Shown: positions 26,004-33,436 of the stretch, in pieces | Layout: every line of letters starts with the position of its first letter | Numbering within the stretch: position 1 is the first letter of the stretch | From: SHLQ01 sp033344795 | Lineage (GTDB): Bacteria > Actinomycetota > Acidimicrobiia > Acidimicrobiales > SHLQ01 | Assembly: GCA_033344795.1 (NCBI GenBank) | Contig: JAWPMS010000001.1 | Coordinates: 3,534,001-3,598,000 of the forward strand | Length of the DNA: 64,000 bases | Direction of reading: 5' to 3' | Made by a program: the position numbers and the translations under genes | The notes under the pieces: model-generated | Told to the model about the DNA's origin: nothing | Databases searched by the model: none | Seen by the model: only the letters and a program-made list of their open reading frames with translations

Positions 26004-26456
26004 CTATCTCTCCGGTGAGGGGAGACCTTCGCAGTACGTCTTGACGGTGTCGATGTGCTTCTCGAGGCCACGTCGGAAGACCGACTGCATCACCATGTTC
26101 ATCACGCGCGTGAACACCGTATTGCCACGTGCATCCATGGCAATGCGCAGCACAGCGTCGTCTCCGGCCGGGGTCGTCGTGAACGTCGTGTCCCAGACGG
26201 TTCCATGAGAGTCGGTCACCATTCGAGCTCGTCTGTTTGTCTCGTGTTCGGTGACCTCGAGCTCGGTCACCATTTCCTTGCCTTTGTGGTTCCTCACCTC
26301 GCGAAAGCGGGTGCCGACCCCACTGCGGGTTTCGGAGAGGAACTCGACCGACACGATGTCCGGCGACGTGTTTGGAAGGTTCTCGATGTTCGCAACCGCA
26401 TCGAAGATGAGCGAGACCGGAGCGTGGATGGCGCGTTCGACGACAATCTTGGGCAT
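26004..26456 (-). CDS. SRPBCC (START-like/polyketide cyclase fold) protein
   Basis: A 150-residue helix-grip protein: MPKIVVERAIHAPVSLIFDA, VANIENLPNTSPDIVSVEFL, then strands RFREVRNHKGKEMVTELEVT and FTTTPAGDDAVLRIAMDA, ending in a long helix with RGLEKHIDTVKTYCE. These features fit the coenzyme Q-binding/polyketide cyclase group, which binds hydrophobic ligands. Function is unknown. It lies between RidA and the AraC regulator on the same strand. Confidence 0.78.
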   Translation of the reverse strand: MPKIVVERAIHAPVSLIFDAVANIENLPNTSPDIVSVEFLSETRSGVGTRFREVRNHKGKEMVTELEVTEHETNRRARMVTDSHGTVWDTTFTTTPAGDDAVLRIAMDARGNTVFTRVMNMVMQSVFRRGLEKHIDTVKTYCEGLPSPER

Positions 26457-26507
26457 CGAGTGATCGTAAAATCGTGTGACCCTGGAGTCTTGACGAATCT
26501 TGCGATC

Positions 26508-27395
26508 TCAGCCCACCATGCGCCGGACGGCCAGACAGGCATCGAGGTCGTATGTGTCCCATCCAAGTTCATCTGGCCGACGACGAAAACGCTTGATGCC
26601 GGGTAGATCTTCGGGTTCGTAGTCTGACGTCGGCAACCAGGTGTCATACAGATGGTCCCAAGCCACCGCAATGCGGCTCAACGGGCCGAGGCAGTGCACT
26701 TCCGCGGAGAGCATTGAGGGGAGCTCGTGGATTCCGAACTCGTCCTGAGTGTCCAGGTCGTCGGGGACCGTGAACCCAAGGTCGTACTGCACGAGCTCGA
26801 TCGGAGTGGTCTCGTAGTTGTCCCAACTCAGTCCGATCAGTTCTCGGTGCCGCCAATCGACATCGTTGGAGTCGAGCCAAGCCGTCAGGCGGCGGTAACC
26901 GTCGTGCAGGGCTGGACCGACGAACGGCGTTCGAACCCGTACATACAGCAGCCGACAGCCCGGCCTCGAGACGATCATGACGCTGGGAGGAGGTCCATCA
27001 GCCTTCGCCTTGGCAAGTTCGGAGTCGAAGTTCGAAATGCCACCGGCGTCAATCCGCGAGCGTCGATCCCACTGACTCGGCGCCACGCCGTAGTGGGAGC
27101 GAAAGACGCGTGAAAAGTCCGACTGTTCGCTGAAGCCGACCTCGTAGGCGATCGATGCCAGGGACCGACTTGGCGAAGCCTTCATCAAGTATGCAGCTCG
27201 TTCGAGACGAGTTCGCTGCACGAATTGGGTGAGGGTTTCGCCGGTGACACCTTTGAAGACACGGTGGAAGTGATAACGAGAACTATTGGCGACGGCAGCC
27301 AGGGTCTCCAAAGAGAGCTCGCCGTCGACGTTTCTGCGCACGTGATCCATGACGCGGTGAACACGAGCCACCTGCGACACGTTCACCGCCCGCAC
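26508..27395 (-). CDS. AraC-family regulator with GyrI-like effector domain
   Basis: A regulator of about 295 residues with the DNA-binding part first: HVRRNVDGELSLETLAAVAN, SRYHFHRVFKGVTGETLTQF, RLERAAYLMKASPSRSLASI and IAYEVGFSEQSDFSRVFRSH. The second half is a GyrI-like small-molecule-binding domain (GCRLLYVRVRTPF, ELIGLSWDNYETTP, AVAWDHLYDTWLP). The GTG at 27395 begins 5 bases after the stop of the upstream amidohydrolase on the same strand, so the two are probably coupled; GTGs at 27386 and 27380 are alternatives. It may control the amidohydrolase. Confidence 0.85.
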   Translation of the reverse strand: MRAVNVSQVARVHRVMDHVRRNVDGELSLETLAAVANSSRYHFHRVFKGVTGETLTQFVQRTRLERAAYLMKASPSRSLASIAYEVGFSEQSDFSRVFRSHYGVAPSQWDRRSRIDAGGISNFDSELAKAKADGPPPSVMIVSRPGCRLLYVRVRTPFVGPALHDGYRRLTAWLDSNDVDWRHRELIGLSWDNYETTPIELVQYDLGFTVPDDLDTQDEFGIHELPSMLSAEVHCLGPLSRIAVAWDHLYDTWLPTSDYEPEDLPGIKRFRRRPDELGWDTYDLDACLAVRRMVG

Positions 27396-27399
27396 GACC

Positions 27400-28776
27400 T
27401 CAACGAACCGGCCATCGGCTGGGCGCGGGAATGCCCGCCCGGGTGCGAAGGGCCGAGCCCGCAGCGACCGCATCGTTGGTCAACGCCTGAACGTCGATCG
27501 TGGTGACGGAGCCGTTCTTCACCACTTGGTTTCCCGCAACCCAGACATCGCGGACCGAGCGGCCGTCGCTGCCCCAGACGAGCTGGAGGACGGGGTCGGG
27601 ACTGTTGGGGATCCACTCGGTCTGTGTTCTGTCGTGCACGACGAGATCGGCCTGCTTTCCCACCTCGATAGAGCCAACCGAATCGGCAACGCCGAGTGCC
27701 TCGGCGCCCTTGATGGTCAGTAGCTCGAGCGCATCGTGGGCTCCGAACACCGTCGGATCCGTGGGGACGTCTTTGGCGAGGCCGGCAAACAATGCGGCCG
27801 CGCGAAGGCCGTCGACCATGTCGCCTGCGTTCTCTGAATCGCAGCCCAGCGCCAATCGTCCGCCCCGTTTCCAGATGTCGAGGTGGCGAAACTCGTTCGT
27901 GACGCCCTGTCCGAGCCGCAGGTACGCCCAGGGGCACGACACGACCGCAGATCTGGTTTCGGCAAGCACGTCAAGCTCGGCATCGTCGAGATGAACACCA
28001 TGAGCTATGGCGACGTGCGGGCCGAGAGCTCCAAGGTCGCGAAGATGCACGAGCGGCCGCTTTCCCGTGCGTTCGAGGTAGCTGGCCGGGTCTCCCGTGT
28101 GCGGCGAGAGATGGAACGTCATGCCAACTTCGCGACCTCGGGCGAGGTCTGAGGCCGCCACGACCAACTCATCCGACATGAGGTCGTGGCCGACAAGACT
28201 GACCCACGACGACACGAGAGGCCCGGCGTCGACATCGAGGGAGGCAATTTGTCGGTCGATGACCTCATCCACGGGTCCGGCGTATGGTCCCTCGTCAACG
28301 TCCCAACCCCAGGTGCCGATCGTCAGCCGAGCGCCAATGTCCCGAGCCGCAGCTGCGATCCGCCCGGGGTGGGCAACCGTGCCCGCTTCAAAGGTGCTCG
28401 TCACCCCGTGCGTGAGTGATTCGGCGAGCGTGAGGGTCGCCGAGAGCTGATCGTCATCCCCGGTGTGTACGTCGTGAACCGGAACAACCCACGTGAAGAT
28501 CGACTCGCCCGGAGCGAGGTCGTCTGGAACCGATGACTGAATCAGACGGTCGCCAGTCAGGTGCTGATGACCGTTGATATATCCCGGAAGTATGAGGTCG
28601 GACGACGAACCCCGAACGTGTGTGCCGGGGTGAGTAGTCCCGACCCCATCGAACGAGCCGACGTCGACGATCGTGCCTCCGCTCATCGCGACCGCGCCGT
28701 CGCTGATGATCTCTCGCGCTGCGTTCATGGTCACGACGGTTCCGCGGATGATCTCTACCGAATCCGATTCATTCAT
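27400..28776 (-). CDS. Second TRZ/ATZ-type amidohydrolase
   Basis: A 458-residue relative of the gene at 22110, with the same opening (GTVVTMNAAREIISDGAVA) and the same overall length. The metal ligands appear as H70 and H72 (INGHQHLTGDRLIQS), the His in GMTFHLSP, the His in VAIAHGVHL and Asp in ALGCDSENAG, where the usual TDG is CDS. The C-terminal GSIEVGKQADLVVHD is conserved. ATG at 28776 is chosen; an in-frame extension upstream has no ribosome site. It is followed by an AraC regulator. It probably deaminates or hydrolyses a ring substrate, perhaps a later intermediate or a different one. Confidence 0.9.
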   Translation of the reverse strand: MNESDSVEIIRGTVVTMNAAREIISDGAVAMSGGTIVDVGSFDGVGTTHPGTHVRGSSSDLILPGYINGHQHLTGDRLIQSSVPDDLAPGESIFTWVVPVHDVHTGDDDQLSATLTLAESLTHGVTSTFEAGTVAHPGRIAAAARDIGARLTIGTWGWDVDEGPYAGPVDEVIDRQIASLDVDAGPLVSSWVSLVGHDLMSDELVVAASDLARGREVGMTFHLSPHTGDPASYLERTGKRPLVHLRDLGALGPHVAIAHGVHLDDAELDVLAETRSAVVSCPWAYLRLGQGVTNEFRHLDIWKRGGRLALGCDSENAGDMVDGLRAAALFAGLAKDVPTDPTVFGAHDALELLTIKGAEALGVADSVGSIEVGKQADLVVHDRTQTEWIPNSPDPVLQLVWGSDGRSVRDVWVAGNQVVKNGSVTTIDVQALTNDAVAAGSALRTRAGIPAPSRWPVR

Positions 28777-28788
28777 TGAGTCAGTCTG

Positions 28789-28804
28789 CCTCACCTCGGT
28801 GAGG
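28789..28804. promoter_or_regulatory. Palindrome between divergent amidohydrolase and enoyl-CoA hydratase genes
   Basis: CCTCACC-TC-GGTGAGG is a perfect inverted repeat centred in the 47-base gap between two divergent starts (28776 minus, 28824 plus). It is a candidate operator for both genes, perhaps for the neighbouring AraC-type regulator. Confidence 0.45.
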
Positions 28805-28823
28805 TAGTTGCTACCGTTCGGCC

Positions 28824-29621
28824 ATGACGAACGTGACAACCGCACCTGATTTCGCAGGCTTCCACATCGAACAGGACGGGGTTCGAGGCGACATCGTCCT
28901 GGACCAGCCCGACCGGCTGAACCCGCTGTCGTTCGAAACGTTGCTCGACCTCGAACGTGCAGCGCGATGGTTCGACGAGCAGCCCCAGATCAGAGTGGTC
29001 GTCGTGCGGGGTGAGGGGCGAGTCTTCTGTGCTGGGGCAGACGTGTCGGCGTTCGACCCGGAGGTGACGGCAGCGTCCCTGCCAAAACGCCTAGGTGACT
29101 CGGGGCGACGGATGGCTGACGCCATCGAAGCGATGCAGGCGATTGTCATCGCGCAGATTCACGGACACTGCGTCGGAGGCGGTCTGGTACTCGCCGCTGC
29201 CTGTGACCTACGAGTCGCGTCCTCGGAGACGAGCTTCTCGATCCCCGAGGTAGACCTGGGCATTCCGCTTGCCTGGGGAGGAATTCCCAGACTCGTGCGC
29301 GAGATCGGACCGGCTCTCACCAAGGAATTGGTCATCACCTGCCGACCGTTTGACGCCGCCGAAGCCCAATCATGTGGGTTCCTGAATCGCGTCGTTTCGG
29401 CCGATCTTCTCGATTCCACGGTCGAAGAGCTCGCGAGTCTTGTCGCCTCGAAACCCCTTCACGCCACGCAGGCAACAAAGGCCGCGACGAATGCCGTGAC
29501 GCGAAACATGGTCGGCCTGTCCGCAGCGTGGAGCGACGCAGATTCGTTGAACGCCGGGCTGCAGGATCCCGAGGGGCGAGCCTCGGCTGCCGAATACCTC
29601 GCTCGCATGCGATCCAAGTGA
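28824..29621 (+). CDS. Enoyl-CoA hydratase/isomerase family protein
   Basis: A 265-residue crotonase-fold protein: DIVLDQPDRLNPLSFETLLD, the CoA/oxyanion strand VVRGEGRVFCAGADVSAF and the second oxyanion loop IHGHCVGGGLVLAAACDLRV. The region FSIPEVDLGIPLAWGGIPRL replaces the usual Glu-containing loop. It may hydrate, isomerise or decarboxylate a CoA ester. It is divergent from the amidohydrolase; the convergent PhyH gene ends 12 bases after it. Confidence 0.88.
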   Translation: MTNVTTAPDFAGFHIEQDGVRGDIVLDQPDRLNPLSFETLLDLERAARWFDEQPQIRVVVVRGEGRVFCAGADVSAFDPEVTAASLPKRLGDSGRRMADAIEAMQAIVIAQIHGHCVGGGLVLAAACDLRVASSETSFSIPEVDLGIPLAWGGIPRLVREIGPALTKELVITCRPFDAAEAQSCGFLNRVVSADLLDSTVEELASLVASKPLHATQATKAATNAVTRNMVGLSAAWSDADSLNAGLQDPEGRASAAEYLARMRSK

Positions 29622-29633
29622 CCGTGTTTGGGC

Positions 29634-30431
29634 TCAGGCGTTCTTGAACCATTCCTTCATCTGGGCGTCGAGCACCCTCCAGGCTTCAACCGCTGCCGGG
29701 TCGAGATCTGATGTGGCGCCTCGGTCGGCGGCGAAGTGTCCGTATCGATCTTCACCGCGTACCAACAGTGCTGAGCCGTGACCCTTCAGATGGCCGTTGT
29801 GGGCTGCGAGGTATTGGACGTTCAACCCAATCCGACGGTCTTCGCTGAGGTTTGGCGCTGACGTATGCACGGTCCAGCCGTGGTGAAAGGAGGCCTCGCC
29901 GGGTTGCAGAGAGCACGAGACACCGCCAGTTGGATCAACGCCGGTGAGCCGCTGTCCGAGCAGGAGCAGATTCCCGTCGCTCGTGTCTTGTTCGTGTTCG
30001 CGGCGCCCGGTCCGGTGTGACCCGGGGATCATCGCCATGCAGCCGGACTCATCGGTCGCGGGGGAGAGCGCAAGCCACATCGAGACCTGAGCATCGTCTT
30101 CCAGCAACCCCCAGTAGGTGAGGTCTTGATGCCACGCCACAAAGGTTTCGGTATTTGGTTCCTTGATGATGTAGGTCGAGTTGTACAACAAGATGTCAGG
30201 GCCGATGAGCGATTCCACGACATCGAGAACCGCAGGGTGCGTGGCGAGTTCGAGAGGCGACGTCAACGCCGTGTGGACCTTGTCGATGTAGTGCAGAGAA
30301 CCAAGGTCGGCCTCGACCGATTCGAGACGGCGTCGGTGATCGAGCGCCTCCTCGCGGGTCAGGAGCGGCACGGGTGACACGACCCCGTTCTCCCAGTAGT
30401 CGCTGGCGATCTTGGTGAGGTCGAGGCCCAT
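29634..30431 (-). CDS. Phytanoyl-CoA dioxygenase (PhyH) family protein
   Basis: A 265-residue Fe(II)/2-oxoglutarate oxygenase. The HxD iron ligands are in VAWHQDLTYWG, the distal His in WTVHTSAPN, and the 2-oxoglutarate-binding Arg in EDRRIGLNVQYL. MIPGSHRTGRREHEQ is a typical PhyH loop. The ATG at 30431 has AGGA 8 bases upstream; an ATG at 30440 is possible. It probably hydroxylates a small polar or CoA-linked compound; ectoine hydroxylase and phytanoyl-CoA hydroxylase are known relatives. It is divergent from the secreted orphan at 30569. Confidence 0.88.
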   Translation of the reverse strand: MGLDLTKIASDYWENGVVSPVPLLTREEALDHRRRLESVEADLGSLHYIDKVHTALTSPLELATHPAVLDVVESLIGPDILLYNSTYIIKEPNTETFVAWHQDLTYWGLLEDDAQVSMWLALSPATDESGCMAMIPGSHRTGRREHEQDTSDGNLLLLGQRLTGVDPTGGVSCSLQPGEASFHHGWTVHTSAPNLSEDRRIGLNVQYLAAHNGHLKGHGSALLVRGEDRYGHFAADRGATSDLDPAAVEAWRVLDAQMKEWFKNA

Positions 30432-30527
30432 GGCGGCCATCCTGAACGATTGTCCAGTTTCTTGTCAATCCATCCTCATCAGAAATCTCCAAAGAATTCT
30501 GTGCTCGGGTGTAAGAACGGCACGGAC

Positions 30528-30568
30528 GGTTCATCTCCTGTGTACCAACACAGCACAGGAGATGAACC
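30528..30568 (+). promoter_or_regulatory. Hairpin that buries the ribosome site of the secreted orphan gene
   Basis: GGTTCATCTCCTGTG (30528-30542) and CACAGGAGATGAACC (30554-30568) are perfect 15-base arms around an 11-base loop, ending exactly at the ATG (30569). The right arm contains the AGGAG ribosome site (30557-30561). A second register is possible: CTGTGT-ACCA-ACACAG (30538-30553) would form and leave CACAG bulged, freeing part of the ribosome site. It may be a translation switch, an RNA thermometer or a DNA operator. Confidence 0.6.
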
Positions 30569-31459
30569 ATGACTGCAATAACGAACACCTTCAGTATGAA
30601 ACGCCTGATCGCCATGCTCCTCGGAGTGGCGACCTTGAGCACCAGTCTTCTCGTCGGAGCGCTGACGAGCGCAGCCGCTGCGGACGAGAAGGCCCGGCCG
30701 CTGCAGAACCTGATCGCGGCTCCAATGGTGGAGACCGACACGCCGATCATCGAACGAGTTGCCACCAACGACATGCGCATCGACACCAAAGCCCGTTTCG
30801 GTCAGATCCGCGGGGACAAATTCACCACCAACCCGAGTCACCAACTCGCGGGAGGCTGCACGATCGGGTTCAGCGACAGCGATGCGCTTCTGATCCAGCC
30901 TGAATACGCCGTGAACCAGTTCGCCGGCGACCCGTGGCGAGAGCGATGCGGCAATCTGTTCAGCGAAGTGACCGCCACGAATGAGCATCACCTGCACCTC
31001 GACTACGCCGCGGGCGATATCGGACTCTGCACGAACTATGACGAGCCGCTCGGAGGAAGCTACGCGAGACTCGGTACCGACGGGCAGGGCGAGCAGACCT
31101 GTGTTGCCTTCGATCCGCTCACCGAACCTCGAGACTCACCCCGCACGCACTACTCGACCGAGGTTGTTCGGTTCAAGATGTACGACATCGACGGATACCA
31201 GCCATTTCGTCTCAACCAAATTCGAGTGAAGGATCAGCCCATTCGTCTCTGCGCCCAGCCCGTCGACGTCGAGATCGGAATCGTGATGGGCGGAGCCCAA
31301 GCTGGCGGCATGTCCGGCGCCTCCTGCTGGACGCTCACTGCAGGCCTGTGGGACCTCTCGAACTACACCGACAACACCGGAACGGTCACGATGACTGGAG
31401 CGCCCGGTAGCACCGGACCGTTCTCGTTCGACGACATCAACATCACCGACCAGTCGTAA
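30569..31459 (+). CDS. Secreted protein of unknown function with six cysteines
   Basis: A 296-residue protein that I do not recognise. A signal peptide is clear: MKRLIAMLLGVATLSTSLLV with a likely cleavage after ALTSAAAA. The mature part has exactly six cysteines (in GGCTIG, RERCGN, GLCTNY, EQTCVA, RLCAQP, ASCWTL), which could form three disulfides, as expected for an exported protein. A His pair (NEHHLHLDY) and a Gly-rich stretch VMGGAQAGGMSGASC are notable. The C-terminal half looks beta-rich. The AGGAG site is 7 bases before the ATG but inside a long hairpin. It stands alone between the PhyH gene and a small cupin. Confidence 0.8.
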   Translation: MTAITNTFSMKRLIAMLLGVATLSTSLLVGALTSAAAADEKARPLQNLIAAPMVETDTPIIERVATNDMRIDTKARFGQIRGDKFTTNPSHQLAGGCTIGFSDSDALLIQPEYAVNQFAGDPWRERCGNLFSEVTATNEHHLHLDYAAGDIGLCTNYDEPLGGSYARLGTDGQGEQTCVAFDPLTEPRDSPRTHYSTEVVRFKMYDIDGYQPFRLNQIRVKDQPIRLCAQPVDVEIGIVMGGAQAGGMSGASCWTLTAGLWDLSNYTDNTGTVTMTGAPGSTGPFSFDDINITDQS

Positions 31460-31526
31460 TCGGGCGGTGACGGCAGATCGGGTTTGGCGAGTTAGTTTGC
31501 GGATCGGTCCAATGAGGAGGCTTCGG

Positions 31527-31874
31527 ATGGGTGAGCAATTGCAGCAAGGTGAGGTGCTTGCCGTGAATCTCAGCCACGTTCCACTCGAAGGAACCGATGG
31601 TGTGGTGTGGGGTCTGGACAGCCCCCAGTTGAACGCAAACCTCGTCAAACTCGACGCCGGGCACGAAATGCCGGAGCACGCCAGCGCTGATCTCGATGTG
31701 TTGATCGTCGTGCAAGCCGGCGAGGGTGTGGTCGTCGTCGACCAAGTCGAACACGTGGTGCAGACCGACTCGTTGCTCCTGGTCCCAGCTGGAGCCCGTC
31801 GACTGATCCGAGCGACCCGCCGTCTCGTCTACTTCAGCATTCATGCACGGCGCGAAGGATTGAACGTGCGGTGA
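31527..31874 (+). CDS. Small cupin-like protein
   Basis: A 115-residue beta-barrel protein: LNANLVKLDAGHEMPEHASA, DLDVLIVVQAGEGVVVVDQ and DSLLLVPAGARRLIRAT are the usual cupin strands. One metal-binding His set seems partly present (GHEMPEHAS), while motif 2 lacks the His, so metal binding is doubtful. The ATG at 31527 is fixed by AGGAGG 6 bases upstream; the frame is open further back but without a start signal. Role unknown. Confidence 0.75.
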   Translation: MGEQLQQGEVLAVNLSHVPLEGTDGVVWGLDSPQLNANLVKLDAGHEMPEHASADLDVLIVVQAGEGVVVVDQVEHVVQTDSLLLVPAGARRLIRATRRLVYFSIHARREGLNVR

Positions 31875-31945
31875 GGCGCAAATCTTGCACCAATGGACCA
31901 TCTGCGGTCGGTCATACTGGGTAGACCCCCCATCGAGGAGCCCCC

Positions 31946-32248
31946 TTGTCTGCACTCATGATCATCAACTACGGCGAAGTGCTCGACGAAGAGCAGTTGG
32001 CGAGTTATCGGGCAAAAGCGGTCGAGATCCTGATGGAGAAGTTCGGCGGTAAGACCGCGGTGTTCACGAACAAGACGGTGAACCTCGGTGAGGGCCATGG
32101 GGCTGGTGTACACACGGTTGCGATCGAATTCGAATCGGTCGAAGTGGCACAGGCGGCGTACGAGTCCGACGAGTACCAAGATATCCTCGGGCAGCGACTG
32201 GCATCGACCCGATCCGGGTTTGCCATCGTCGTCTCGAAGAAGGACTGA
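31946..32248 (+). CDS. DUF1330-like small alpha/beta protein
   Basis: A 100-residue ferredoxin-like protein: ALMIINYGEVLDEEQLASYR, LMEKFGGKTAVFTN, VHTVAIEFESVEVAQAAYES and YQDILGQRLASTRSGFAIV. This matches the DUF1330 dimeric-barrel group. The start is TTG at 31946, because GAGGAG is 5 bases before it; the ATG four codons later is too far from that site. No enzyme function is known for the family. Confidence 0.78.
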   Translation: MSALMIINYGEVLDEEQLASYRAKAVEILMEKFGGKTAVFTNKTVNLGEGHGAGVHTVAIEFESVEVAQAAYESDEYQDILGQRLASTRSGFAIVVSKKD

Positions 32249-32300
32249 CGTTCACGTTGTTTGGCCTCGACAGATAGAGGCGCCGGTGTAGACAGGAGAG

Positions 32301-33326
32301 ATGTACACCGCTTCTGAAGATCGTTACACGTCGATGACCTATGCCCGTTGTGGGCGCAGCGGTCTCAAACTGCCGCGACTGTCGCTCGGGCTTTGGCAGA
32401 ACTTCGGTGGAACCGACCTGAGTGCCGAAGCCAGGGCCATGCTTCTCAACTCGTTCGATGCTGGCGTGACGCACTTCGATCTTGCAAACAACTACGGCCC
32501 GCCCGACGGGTCCGCAGAAAGCAATTTCGGGCAGATCATGGCGGGTGATCTCAAGCGCTATCGCGATGAGTTGCTCATCTCGACCAAGGCTGGCTACGAC
32601 ATGTGGCCAGGCCCCTATGGCGAGTGGGGAAGTCGCAAGTACATGCTGGCGAGCCTCGACCAGTCTCTCGAGCGGATGGGTCTCGACTATGTCGACATCT
32701 TCTACTCGCATCGGTTCGATCCGGAGACCCCGCTGGAAGAGACGATGGGAGCCCTTGACACCGCAGTTCGGTCCGGTCGGGCGCTGTACGTCGGAATCTC
32801 GTCCTATGGGCCAGAGAAGACCAGGGAAGCAGCGGCGATCCTGCGCGACCTGGGAACACCATGCTTGATCCACCAACCGTCGTACTCGTTGCTGAATCGC
32901 TGGGTTGAAGATGGACTCACGGACGTGCTCCGAGACGAGGGCATTGGTTGCATTGCGTTCTCGCCGCTTGCCCAGGGAATGCTCACTCCGAAGTACCTCA
33001 ACGGCATTCCCGAGGATTCGCGGGCCGCTGAGGATGCCTCGTTGCCCAAGAGCATGTTGACAGAGGAGAGCCTTGATCGAATCCGCGGTCTGCATGGCAT
33101 TGCCGAGTCGCGCGGGCAGACCCTGGCGCAGATGGCCCTGTCGTGGTTGCTTCGCGATGACGTCATCACTTCCGTCTTGATCGGCGCAAGCCGGTGGACC
33201 CAGATCGAGGACTGCCTGGGATCGCTCGGCAACACGACGTTCACCGACGACGAACTTGCTGCGATCGATGCGTTTGCCGTCGACAGTGGAATCAACCGAT
33301 GGTCGGGTTCAAGTTCTGCAGGCTGA
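32301..33326 (+). CDS. Aldo/keto reductase (YghZ-like)
   Basis: A 341-residue AKR of the potassium-channel-beta/YghZ group. The catalytic tetrad appears as Asp and Tyr in THFDLANNYGPPDGSAE, Lys in LISTKAGYDMWPGPYG and His in IFYSHRFDPETP. The NADPH-binding end has SVLIGASRWTQIEDCLGSL. The insert MWPGPYGEWGSRKYMLASLD is typical of YghZ, which reduces L-glyceraldehyde 3-phosphate and methylglyoxal in E. coli. AGGAG lies 4 bases before the ATG. Confidence 0.9.
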   Translation: MYTASEDRYTSMTYARCGRSGLKLPRLSLGLWQNFGGTDLSAEARAMLLNSFDAGVTHFDLANNYGPPDGSAESNFGQIMAGDLKRYRDELLISTKAGYDMWPGPYGEWGSRKYMLASLDQSLERMGLDYVDIFYSHRFDPETPLEETMGALDTAVRSGRALYVGISSYGPEKTREAAAILRDLGTPCLIHQPSYSLLNRWVEDGLTDVLRDEGIGCIAFSPLAQGMLTPKYLNGIPEDSRAAEDASLPKSMLTEESLDRIRGLHGIAESRGQTLAQMALSWLLRDDVITSVLIGASRWTQIEDCLGSLGNTTFTDDELAAIDAFAVDSGINRWSGSSSAG

Positions 33327-33436
33327 GCTAATCGGCCGCCGGGGTCACCGAGACCGACTACCGGATTCGATGTGCTCTTCGGCGGTCCGGTGCCATCGTC
33401 TTGGGATTCGCGAAGAGCGAGTACGTTGCGAGTTCT

